DNA of 64,000 bases from Cerrena zonata. Its lineage: Eukaryota > Basidiomycota > Agaricomycetes > Polyporales > Cerrenaceae. Where the stretch lies: assembly GCA_038087015.1 (NCBI GenBank), contig JASBNA010000083.1, forward strand, positions 62,001 through 126,000, written 5' to 3'. Positions 34,641 to 44,843 of the stretch are shown here, piece after piece. Every line of letters starts with the position of its first letter. Position 1 is the first letter of the stretch. The position numbers and the translations under genes are program-made. The notes beneath the pieces were generated by a model that saw nothing but the letters and a program-made list of their open reading frames with translations, made no database searches and was not told where the DNA came from.

Positions 34641-35340
34641 CAAAGTCATGTCTGTTGTGCAGTTTCATCGGCCAAGGGGCTTTTTATACAGCCAGAATCA
34701 AGTCCGGAGACGTTGAGCGTGATCTTGAGCGGGAGATCCATGAGGATGACATTGATAGGTAGCTACCGGCAGAGACATCACGGAATCTCGAGGCTTTGAT
34801 GCTTGCACGTCGGCAACATCACAGATCAATGCGATGAGAATCACAAGGTGTACTAGTGAAGCATAGGTCTTACAAGATGTCTTACAGTCTGCTGGAAGCG
34901 ATGTTTGGATGCTGTAGCCAATTTTAAGTCAACAACCCAGCGCAAGAGACGGGATACGTTAGCAGGTGGTGTTGGAGGAGAGAAGGCAAGGTGATAACGA
35001 CCACAATCAATGTCGGAAGGGACAAACGGAAGGGCCTAATTGGGCAACTGCGAAGCCTTATAAGGCATGCACAGCGTCGAAAAAATGATTAGCGACGGGA
35101 GGACTCGATCGACACAGCCCCAACGGTATTGTACCTCGGTGCCCCAGAGCAACTCTCTCTCCCAGCCTGCTTTCCACTCGCTCTCATCTAGCAGCCTCTA
35201 GCCTCCTCCCTGCTCATCCCACACACCTGTGCCGTAGTCGTCCAACCGCAAGCATCAAAGCGTAGTCGGGATCTTCTGACCTCTCTATATTAGCATCCCA
35301 CAGATCGCAGTCCGCTGCTAGCTTCTACGTTTTTACCGTT
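34641..35340. other. Intergenic region before BRI3-like gene
   Basis: Contains short plus-strand coding-like remnants (ARIKSGDVERDLEREIHEDD near 34700) interrupted by stops, then a pyrimidine-rich stretch that is probably the promoter of the BRI3-like gene. Confidence 0.4.
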
Positions 35341-36028
35341 ATGATCGACGAAAAGACTCTCCCACCTCCCGACCGCGCAGGGGGCGCTGCGTCTCCACCT
35401 CCAGCTTACCCAGAACCTTCATTTAGTCGAGCTCAACAGCTCTCCCCTACCGTCTCGTCCCCGACTTCACTATCTGCGTCATCCTCGTCACCCTATCCCA
35501 CACAAACCTCTCGAAACTTCTCCCAACCTCAGCAAGAGGTAGTCCTACAACCACCACCAATGGGTATTCCAGAGCCAGTGACGCCGCCGATTAACGAGTC
35601 GAATGTTCCCTCAATACCCGCCAGGGTATCCCGGCCCCCAACCACCACAACAGCATAAAGTTGATTCACCGCCGTATGTTCCTTCGAACCAGTTCTCTCC
35701 GCAACCGATGCAACAAATGCAGTTGGATGCTCAGATTGGTGCTCAGTACCAACAACAACGTGCGTATCGGGTATAGTCGCTCGATGAAGTGTATCCTGAT
35801 CCAAGCAACTACTTTACAGTCTACGCTCGATGCGCCAGAGGTGACCATGACATTGAAATGAAACATGGTGTATGCGGTGTCATCGCTGCTGTCCTCCTCT
35901 TTCCAATAGGACTTATATGTCTCTTGTACGTATCTGCTCGTCCCTCAACTATCCCGACCACTCATAGACGCTCCCTTAGTATGGATGTGGATAAGAAATG
36001 TTCACGGTGTGGAACAATAGTGGCATAA
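35341..36028 (+). CDS. BRI3 (brain protein I3)-like small membrane protein
   Basis: Four exons (35341-35563, 35625-35759, 35820-35925, 35980-36028) give 170 residues. The N-terminal two thirds are Pro/Gln/Ser-rich with PPAYPEP and GYPGPQPPQQH stretches, typical of cytosolic tails that bind WW or ESCRT-type partners. The C-terminal core is CARGDHDIEMKHGVCGVIAA, then VLLFPIGLICLFMDVDKKCS and the last CxxC pair in CSRCG. A hydrophobic hairpin flanked by cysteine pairs is the BRI3 pattern, related in style to LITAF domains of endosome or lysosome membranes. The first intron (35564-35624) is inferred because the unspliced frame runs into a stop before the core. Confidence 0.75.
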
Positions 36029-38451
36029 GCCCCACTTTACGACGCTCGAGTTTGTTGTTACACCGCCCACCTCGTCTTCCCCGTATCCGTTTTTCTTCAT
36101 GACTGTGGTTTGTGGTTTGATCTGGAGCTGTATAATTGTCGTTCACTACTAGTTTCTGTCACATACATATATGCTTACACACTATCCTTTATCTTTTACC
36201 TCTATCTATCTATTATTCGCCTTGGACTTGTCCTGACCTCACACCTCCTACTCTATACTTTTACTGATACCTTTCTTATCACCAATACCATAGGGACCCG
36301 GCATCTTATAGCCGCAATATGACTCCTGATCGCGGGTACTGCTCTCGTTCAATCTGAGCGCGTTCGATTGCGTGCACTCACTCCAAGTTTAGTCAGTCCC
36401 AATTTCACTTCGTCGCTGACAATTGACAGATTCGAGACCCATGGGGTGCATCTGACCAACTCCGTAGTTTCTCGGGAGAAGCGTAACGAACGCTCGTCAG
36501 CTTCTTCGAATGCAAATGTGTTTAGTAGGAACCAGGCACCCCTATTACCTATTGTCTTTTCGTCTGCGTACTGCTGATGTATATCAGGTTCCATAGTCAC
36601 GGAGCTCGACATAGACCTTTGGGCAATGATATGGTGAGGCCGAACCTTCGGTAAGCGATGGCCCATTTATTCGTCTTTCATTCTATTTTTGGCTCTATTG
36701 TCAATGACTGCAGAGCCGACTCACGACACAGATCTGTCCATTGTCATCGCAATGACCCTCTCATAATCAAGAAGAACGTCTGCATTGACCATCTAGCACC
36801 GCTCTCTCCGAGAGCTTCACCCCATTTCATACATCCAAAACACGCTCTGCACCGCTTTTCTCGAAGTATTGACCCAAATACACCCTCATTTCGAACTCAG
36901 CAGAAAGTATTGACCATTCGAGACGGTCAATGCACTACAGCCACAACACGAGTGTTTGTTTGACATTGCGTTCCAGCAAGGGCCACCTCGTCCGCCGCGT
37001 GGCTCACTACGCGCGGTACCCCTCTTTGTCCTGTTATTTAAACCTCCGCCCCAGTCAAATTACGGTCAATACGCTGACTTTCTAGAACTACTCTATTGTC
37101 CCATTGTCTTATCGGTATGTGGCGCAAACGATTGACCCTTCGGCTAATATAGGGATGGTTTCTTTGTCGGTCAATTGTTTTCGGCTTTTGCCCCCGGCGG
37201 TATAATATCATTTACCTCCTCGAGCCACATCCGCTCCCTTCCTTCCCTCCTCCTCCCCTCCTCCTACCTTCTCCTCCTACCATCACCTCCCCGTCCCCCG
37301 CCCGTCAGCGCGTCTTCCCTCTAACCTCTATAGCCTCTCTTGTCATCTGAGACATAGGCCGCCCCAAGACGCGAGAGATGTCTTACAACACAAGTCTATC
37401 GGTGGCGAGCTCACTACCTGGCTGCCACACTGATAAAAGGCCACAACGGCCGTCGATTGGCCACGCCTACCTTCTCGCTCACTCGGCCCTCTTTCATGGC
37501 CCCGCCACCCTCAGGTAGCTGCCTTCGGGGAACATTCCTCGTCTTTCAGCACGACTTCTCGCAAAACACAACGGCGTATCTGCAACATCTCCAGCGTGTG
37601 GCCCTATAGGACTCGATAACAGGTACGTGATAATTTAACGGGCCACACAGGGAAAAAGTAGGGCATTCGAACCCCACGAGAATCGAAGAGCCTCGCCTCT
37701 CATCTCGCGGGCTGAAAAGACAAAGAACGGTAAGTCGCCACTCTACGAAAACGGTCAGTGGACTCTATTCTTTCTTTCTACGTATTCCGTTCGAAAGTCG
37801 AACGGAATACGTCTATTTATACTTTAACCTTTCATCGCAGGACTCGGAGACTATTCTAAATAGAATCCTAACTAGGATTCATCCCAGTGCTTCTTTGTGT
37901 CATGTGATGAATCACGTGAGGCAACGCGAAAGGCCACTACTACCATAACGGGCCAAAAGACAAAGACGTCACGCGAGGGCCATAATATGGAAGCGCCCAA
38001 AAGACATTTGGGCCAACGGACTGTGGCCCACACGATTTCCAGTCGCTGGGACGTTTACATTCAGTCAAACAAGACTGCAATGGATGGTACAACACAGTTT
38101 CTATAGATATATGCTACAAGCTAGCGAGAAATGTCCATGGGATGAAGAGAAAACGACGACTGGGTGGATGTATGCCCGTGAAAGTCGATCGAAACTATAA
38201 GATAACCATAAAAATAACGGGGCCAGATGCGATTGAAGGAGAGTGTGGTGTGGGGGGCATTGCCTGCAATGCCAATAAAGAATCTGGGAGGAGCAGAATG
38301 AACAAAAGGAAGGCAAAGGTGTCGCGAAGAAACGTACGGGGGATGATAGTTTAAAGAGACTTGCGAAGAGACTTGGCAGCACGACGGAGTCGAAGGAGCT
38401 TCGGGACATAAGAACGTTCTTTACGATAGACAGAAGGGGGAGCTGAACCTT
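36029..38451. other. Long intergenic region with pyrimidine tract and hairpins
   Basis: No supported gene in 2.4 kb. It contains a C/T-rich tract near 37210-37320, the perfect hairpin at 37780-37812 and a second palindrome near 37862 (GAATCCTA-AC-TAGGATTC). A T-loop-like GTTCGAAT near 37660 (minus strand) does not fold into a tRNA. Confidence 0.5.
37780..37812. repeat. Perfect 15-bp inverted repeat with 3-base loop
   Basis: ACGTATTCCGTTCGA, then AAG, then its exact reverse complement. The full stem is perfect. It lies in non-coding sequence and is followed within about 50 bases by another palindrome. Confidence 0.9.
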
Positions 38452-38607
38452 TTGGAAGAAAAGAAGAAGGAAGGTTGGAATGGGAGAAAGGGGGTGGCAC
38501 GAAGGGAAGGGAAACATACACATTCTGTCCAGCTTTCTCCGGTTCTCTGGAGTCAATTGCCAAAGACCTATGGCAAGACCCCTTCTGACTATCTTCAGCA
38601 TAATAGA

Positions 38608-39105
38608 ATGTCTATTGCCTTCCCTCCACTTCCTCCAACTCGACCCTCCACAGAGTTTGTACAGTTTCCGATGCATGACTGGGGTGAAATCGTGGTGGAG
38701 TACAATCTTCTCGCAGTGATAGAGAGAGCTATGTGCCTGCATTGCGAGACTGAGGCTGGTAGGGTGTGTCTCGTTAGAGTGTCCGACGAACAACTCGAAG
38801 AATTCGTTCCTCATTCCTTCGTATTGGAAGCAGAAACTGGGGAGGGGAGAATTCTGGTAGGTAATCCTACAGATACTGAGCTGTATCTTCGCGTTGGAGG
38901 GTTTGGCGAGGGGATTATGAGGGGGAATGGTCTCCTTTGGACTGTCGTAGCCATTGGGCCCGGTTCTGCCACTATAGGATTCCATTTAGTAGACGCTCGA
39001 AGGTATATACTATGCAATAGTATTCGGGGAGAAATTCGGAAAGAAATTCCAGCAAGTTGTTGTGTTACAACTCGAAAGGGTGTAGAAGGTAGAGAAGTTT
39101 GGTGA
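38608..39105 (+). CDS. Weak hypothetical gene (about 165 aa)
   Basis: Open frame from ATG 38608; the same frame is open from 38452. The part after MSIAFPPLPPTRP has a balanced mix of charged and hydrophobic residues that looks protein-like (MHDWGEIVVEYNLLAVIERA, VCLVRVSDEQLEEFVPHSF, LWTVVAIGPGSATIGFHLVD). I recognise no domain. A longer frame of 294 codons runs on the opposite strand (38101-38985), but its composition (runs of Ser, Leu, Phe and His) looks like an antisense shadow. Neither is certain. Confidence 0.35.
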   Translation: MSIAFPPLPPTRPSTEFVQFPMHDWGEIVVEYNLLAVIERAMCLHCETEAGRVCLVRVSDEQLEEFVPHSFVLEAETGEGRILVGNPTDTELYLRVGGFGEGIMRGNGLLWTVVAIGPGSATIGFHLVDARRYILCNSIRGEIRKEIPASCCVTTRKGVEGREVW

Positions 39106-40339
39106 GGGAGGACGTACCATTAGCGAGTATTGTCTACCTGAGAATCGGCTGTGCGGAGGTCATTGACATTCTTTGACCATTGACCGGATCGTCTGTTTGA
39201 CCAGCTAATCGACTGCTTCCGCCCCTATCCACCCTTCCTTCCCTCCAAAACAGCACAGATACAGCAGAAAATATTGTCCCAGTTCATAGCGAAGCAAGAG
39301 AAGATACAGAGAAGATACAGAGGAGTGATAGTTTGCAGGAAGGACGACGTACAATTTCGATCGCGATAGGGAGCGCTGGTTCCAAAAAAGGCTTCAGCCT
39401 CTCATTTACCTTAAAGGGACTCAACAGTCAAGTCCCACTCTTCCCTACACCTTATGACAGAAAAGACCACTAGTAAGTATTCAGAAACTTGGAGTTCAAA
39501 AGTGAAAAGTCCAGGTTTTTTTTGTAAATTGAAAAAAATACTCATTATATTGTACATTAATCATCTAGATCTATTTTTTCTCGTTACCAGACACTTCACC
39601 TTGAAAGTACTTATACTCTCTCCACTGTAGGTCTACTGTAACTACTCCTATCCTGCCAATTTGCCATGACTCCCCTCATTGCCTGGACAGGAGGCAATAA
39701 CCCGCAGTCGACAATGGTAGGACAATGAGAATTGCAAATACGACCGGCTCATCTCTATTAGCAGGCGCCGGCTCGTTTGGCCCAGCACTGCCGCAATGTA
39801 TGATTATATAAGTTTCCTCCTCCTCCTGCAGGACGCCTTCTTGAAGACAAATACAGGTTAAATAGTACAAGTTGTCTATGAATTACAAGACAAGAAATAC
39901 CAGGATAGAAGCCCATTTTTACTGTCTCTTTTCACGTTGTTTATCTCATGGCGTCGTTCAAGTACAGGCTCATAACTGTGGCTTCAGAGAGGCGTACGAC
40001 GCACATAGCAATTGCAATCCAATACTACAGAAAGAAGGTCCACAATTCAATATTTGAAAAAAACTCTCGCCGATATTGAAGTTGTTAACCATCACTGAAT
40101 CAGCCAATACTTTGTGATTATATTTCTGTAAACAAATTTGACAACAAAATTTTATTTTTCGTTCATAACATTGTTCCATCATTTCCAACACAAAGTATAC
40201 AAAAGGAACTTTGGGGACTATCACAGAAAGAATGAAAGTAAGTCTATATCCAATCTATCCCGCACGTCGTAACTTACCTTCAACGATGATCAATCAGCAC
40301 GTTTCGCCACCACCTTATCTTCGCCCGTTTCAGCACATC
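39106..40339. other. Intergenic region, no supported gene
   Basis: AT-rich in places (poly-T near 39516, A-rich near 39530). Holds the 3' flank of the methionine-rich peptide gene. Short frames only. Confidence 0.5.
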
Positions 40340-40654
40340 TCAGTCCATCATGCCATTACCCATCTCTGCACGCATATTGATACGACCATCTCCCATCTCT
40401 GCACGTCCCATGTTCATATTCTTCATACCCATTTCGGCACGATCCATGATCATACCGCCGTTCCCCATCTGGGAGCGCTTCATGTTAATGCCAATACCAC
40501 CCATTTGGACGTGAGGAGCCATGCCTAAATGGATTATTAGTAGACGAATGATTCCTGACTAGAACCAGAACTTACCCTCGCCTTCGATAGGAGCCGCGGT
40601 AATGGCCAACACTGCGAAAGCTGGCAAAACAAGATATTTGAAGACAAATTGCAT
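40340..40654 (-). CDS. Secreted methionine-rich peptide with 12-residue tandem repeats (87 aa)
   Basis: Two exons (40576-40654 and 40340-40524) join across a clean intron with GTAAG donor and TTTAG acceptor. Exon 1 encodes a signal peptide (MQFVFKYLVLPAFAVLAITA, then APIEGEG). Exon 2 encodes 60 residues of which 15 are Met, with no Cys. It resolves into five tandem units of about 12 residues with consensus x-R-x-(E/Q)-M-G-x-x-x-(M/I)-(N/I)-M; the best units are DRAEMGMKNMNM and GRAEMGDGRINM. One dibasic KR and several single Arg stand at unit borders. I know no matching family. It could be a precursor cut by Kex2-like proteases, a metal-binding Met-rich protein or a repeat effector. A TATA box lies about 90 bases upstream. 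Confidence 0.72.
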
Positions 40655-43017
40655 ATTGGCAAGTGAGGACTAGAGCGAGTAAGCAGTTGGCGTTACAGTA
40701 TTTGGTGGGGGAGGATGAGGTTGATTCATGAAGGCTCTGGGATTTTATACGACTCCAGGTGAAGTGTCATCATAATGGCCGGTGAATTTCGCATGATAGG
40801 AGGTCCATTCCGCTGTCCTAGTCAGCTGCATCGCACTTCGATAGTTTCAAAAAGGTCACAACTCTACATGAGGTACCTTTAGGTATCAACATGGTCATTC
40901 TTGACTAGTACCGAAGGTCCTGTGAGACAGATCTGCCAGTTTTCGAACTATCGTCCTGAACGTTGAGTCTATCAAGTATCATTCTCTGTCAATTACTGTA
41001 CATACTGCAGACTTCTGCGTACTTGTCGGTGTTTCGGAAGGGGTAGACAAACCTTGTGCTCAATATACGGACCTAAAGAAGGATACTACTCACCTAGAAA
41101 AGGATCCGAGATTAGAGTTTCTTTAAATGATCATCAGTCCAAGAGTAGTGTTCTGCTTCTGTATAGTTAGATGTTGACGAGTAACTACCTTTAAAAAACA
41201 CATTGTACACACGACGTTCACGGAGATAAAAGGTACAGTGTCACCTATCTGAGTGATAAAACATTGTTCGTGGACAGGACTATTCTGATACGCATGAAGT
41301 GGTGTTCTTGTGGAACTAGATGGTCTGGCCCATGGATGTACCCCTATCATTCTAGCTATTGGTATGCATTACTTTGTAGTAATTGTTGAGTACATCGAAG
41401 GACTTACCGACTTTAACCACTACCCCCTACCTACACAACACTCCGGAGTTTCCACCGCACCAGAATTCCTAAGTACCCTTGGCAAGCCTTTATATCTTCG
41501 TTTTCCGCTTCTGAGTGTAATGGAAATTGATATAGTTGCCGCCAGAAAATGCGGTGGGTCAGCGTCGCCTAAATATCAAGATAGCGTCAGGATACTGAGA
41601 ACGACTTGTTCTCGGCGAACATCAATGTTAAATGGAGCCCCACTCGGTTTTTTGGAGAGGTTGGTCTTGAAATAAACACACACCGAGACATCATCGAAGT
41701 TGAGGACCCTAAGGCAATCGTTCCCACATCCCACCAGACGACAGGTTGGGTTAGTGGTGTGTCAATGTATCAATGGTTGTGCTGTTTGAATAGTCTGCGA
41801 TAGCTGCACAGATCGACTCAGAACGAGACTAATTCCCAAGTTCGTAGTCGTCATCGTCATTGTATCCATTACTTATGACAGATGGTATTATGTATCGTCG
41901 ATATCACCTTCGAGTTTAGGCATCTTTCCCGAAGCGTGTCCAGTACTAGTCTTGCACCAGTGCCAAGAGTGCACATGAACATTAAACTGCACATAGTTAT
42001 CAGTTATGACATGATCGACAAAAAGTCCGTACACGATTTGTAGAGTGAACTTGGAATACCGTGACCATGCATCTAAGTCTGTACTGGGTTTGCCCATAAT
42101 TTGTGAAGACATTTTGATGGCCTTGTTAGAGAGATACCAACACGAATCGATTTTACAAGGTCGAGGCTACCACTCGATTTCCAGTGAGACAGAGTCATTG
42201 ATGACCGGTCGACCCAAGCGCAACATGGCTTGATGATGATGGTTCAAAAAGGAGAATGAACATACCATATATGGATAAGTCTCCTCTCGACTACGTGTCA
42301 TACCAGCGCTTACCACTGTCTTCCTCACTGCGTGGCAGTGCCGCGGCCAAGCTCTTCCTACCTCACTACGGTGCGAGCAGGTTCAGCGGGACTTGTTCAA
42401 CCTGGATATATACTCATTCAAGGTTATATATTCCTGTTCTATTTCTCATCCGTGAACTTTTGTAGGTATTAATCATAACCGTGACCGAGTAGTAGCATAA
42501 ACCCTCAAATTCACAATGAATGACATCCTTCAAGTTCCAGTTTCCAGTATCTTCTCCTCATCTTCGTCGGTGAAGGAGCTCCTGGGGAACGTGCGTCGAT
42601 CTTGAAATTGACCTAAAACTTATTTATATTACAATTATAATTATACAGGTACGTATCTATTTGTCTTTCGCTATTACAGTGCTCACTAATGCTCCTGTTC
42701 TACAAAGTTCATATTTTGCAAAACTCGCCGCCTCGCTCAAACCCTATACATGATGTGTCATCCAAATATTTGGCTATGCTGCTAGTAACACATATCAGTG
42801 AGAATATAAGGCTGCCGATGCATATGAGGGTTCTCCGTTTTGCAAAATACATAGGGGTCTAATCCCTAAGTTTTGAAACAAACTAAGGTAGGTATTGGAA
42901 ACTCTGCTCTCTTCGTGATATAAAATGTCTACACAAGGGATACCTTGTATTTAACATCAACAATCTATTGGGACTCGCAAATACTGTCCCAATTGGACTC
43001 GCATACTTCCAGACAAA
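40655..43017. other. Intergenic region upstream of two secreted-protein genes
   Basis: No gene can be supported in 2.4 kb. A plus-strand frame of 121 codons at 41310-41675 has no clear content. The last 500 bases hold the promoter of the glycopeptide-like gene. Confidence 0.45.
40742..40749 (-). promoter_or_regulatory. TATA box of the methionine-rich peptide gene
   Basis: TATAAAAT on the minus strand, 88-95 bases before the ATG. The spacing allows a short 5' leader, as is common in strongly expressed fungal secreted-protein genes. Confidence 0.55.
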
Positions 43018-43833
43018 ATGATTGCTCCCTACACGGTCATCCTTGCTTCCCTCCTCACTGTCATGACCGTCGTTCAAGGTGTTACTGCCGAGTCGCACAC
43101 TGTCACGTTCACCAACAATTGTGACAATGGAACAGTAATATTTCTCATCATTATCTCTACTGCTATGGAGTTCATTAACCTCGTTCCCCAATCAGCCCAC
43201 TTTGATAGATTCACGAGGAAACGTTTTGTCCACAGGAGGAGACTTCACTAGTGATGGTCCACTCATTGCTATTGCTTTCTTGCAAACCGGTATGTTTTCC
43301 TTGATCGTAAGGGGTAACTAAAAATCTGAGGAGGATATGACATTTAGACAGTTGTGGCGAAGACTGTGCTCTTATTGAGACTACTCTTCAAAATCCACCT
43401 GCCCCTGAATCGTTTGGCTCAATCACTGATATCTCGCTCGTTCCCCCGTATGGTGTCCAACAAGCTGCTCTCCCCTCCTACATAAATATTTATTTTCTAC
43501 TTTAGTCACAGGTTCTCTGTTGCTACTGGTTTCAAGTGAGTATTGAACTACTGCTTTTTGATGAGTCTTTTGATCCAATTTCTACCAGATATTTTAACGG
43601 ATGTGATGGCCAGGGCGCGGATTGTATGCAATCTTTTTCCTCCTGACGAATACTCGACCCCATCACATTTATAGGCAATGACCCGAACTGCCCGACGGCG
43701 ATCCATGATCCAAATGACTTACATGCCCAAGTTCTCTGCCAGGCGGATGATGTGAGCTGTTTTTGTTTTTGTCTGAAATGAACTAACGACTGCTGGGTTA
43801 TAGGTCGGGTTGAACATCATCTTCTGCGGCTAG
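43018..43833 (+). CDS. Small secreted cysteine-rich glycopeptide-like protein
   Basis: Seven exons (43018-43134, 43196-43289, 43348-43447, 43506-43535, 43589-43623, 43675-43751, 43804-43833) sum to 483 bases and 160 residues. A signal peptide comes first (ILASLLTVMTVVQGVTA). The mature protein starts ESHTVTFTNNCDNGTPTL and continues GNVLSTGGDFTSDGPLIAIA, DSCGEDCALIETTL, DISLVPPHRFSVATGFKYFN, GCDGQGADCNDPNCPTAIHD and CQADDVGLNIIFCG. This is a mushroom family often annotated only as glycopeptide, with a thaumatin-like or cerato-like small beta fold guess. Extracellular location is well supported by the signal and paired cysteines; the function is unknown. The very small exons (30, 35 and 30 bases) make automatic prediction error-prone. 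Confidence 0.82.
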
Positions 43834-44843
43834 TCATGATACATTTACGGCTTCTCTAATCGTCTTGGTCAGTCGGGCGATGAGTGAATGATTAGTATGA
43901 TGTAGAACAATGATGTTCGAATTGAAATTTTCGGACGTTTGCGCTTATACTGGGACCGACGACATTAGAGCGAGTGCAGCACGGTGTTCTTGCCTTGATA
44001 TGAAATACATTTACCTGATACATAGCCTCACCAACATGATTAATTCCCCCGCCCCCCTGTCTTACCCAACATTTTATATAGCATCAAAACTCTCACTGTG
44101 CATCTACTCATATATAACATACCCTTCTGATCATTGGACTCTTACTTATATCGTATTAGAATTGAACCCTAGACCTTCGCTATTGGGAATGATCAAATTC
44201 CTTAAGGCACGTTGTCTCTGTCGCGACCAATTCCTAGGTTCGATGATCATTTTATTGCAAACGTTAGTGTAGAATGACACAGATGTGCGTTAACAATACA
44301 ATATATACCACCTCGAATTCGGTGTAGTGATGATCGTGAATGTCATGGACTAATGCAAAATATGCGAACGTGACGAGCAAGAGTAATAACGGAGGAAAGA
44401 ATCGAGAAAATGAAAACTAGAGACGGAAACGTTAGCGATGGAGATAGGGACGATCCGAGAGCGCGGATGATACAGCGACGAGGGGGGAAAGTAGCATAGA
44501 CAAATGAAAAAATGAAAAGGCAGATGCAAAACACGAACTCTAAAAATATACCGATAGTCCATGACTTTCACAGTTTTCGTACCGTGTCAATCCAATCCAA
44601 AAACGTCTACTTTGTGATGAGGCATCTACATTCATTCATCGAGTTCGCATGAACACTTCTAAGCATGCTATCGGTCTTTGATAGGAGGGAGATCGAATCT
44701 GACTTGAGTTGCACTCGTTGGCGAATCATCAGCCTTTGGTGGTGGCATGAGGATCTCTTCGTTATCAGAAGGTGCTTCGCTACCTGGAAGAGGTGTACCT
44801 GGCGAGGATGTGGACAATATCTTGGGAGTCATCGTCCCTGACC
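43834..44843. other. Convergent intergenic region with possible out-of-frame antiporter tail
   Basis: No separate gene is seen. Minus-strand 44668-44850 holds a coding-like stretch out of frame with the antiporter stop; see findings. Confidence 0.45.

Noticed and set aside
37640..37740. tRNA-like GTTCGAAT loop on the minus strand followed by a T-run
   Set aside because: The T-arm does not close with the required G-C pair, the distance to the T-run is too short for an acceptor stem, and no A box or anticodon arm can be drawn.
40211..40528. 105-codon plus-strand frame rich in His and Thr
   Set aside because: It is the exact antisense of the Met-rich repeat exon; its His/Thr repeats are the complement of Met and acidic codons.
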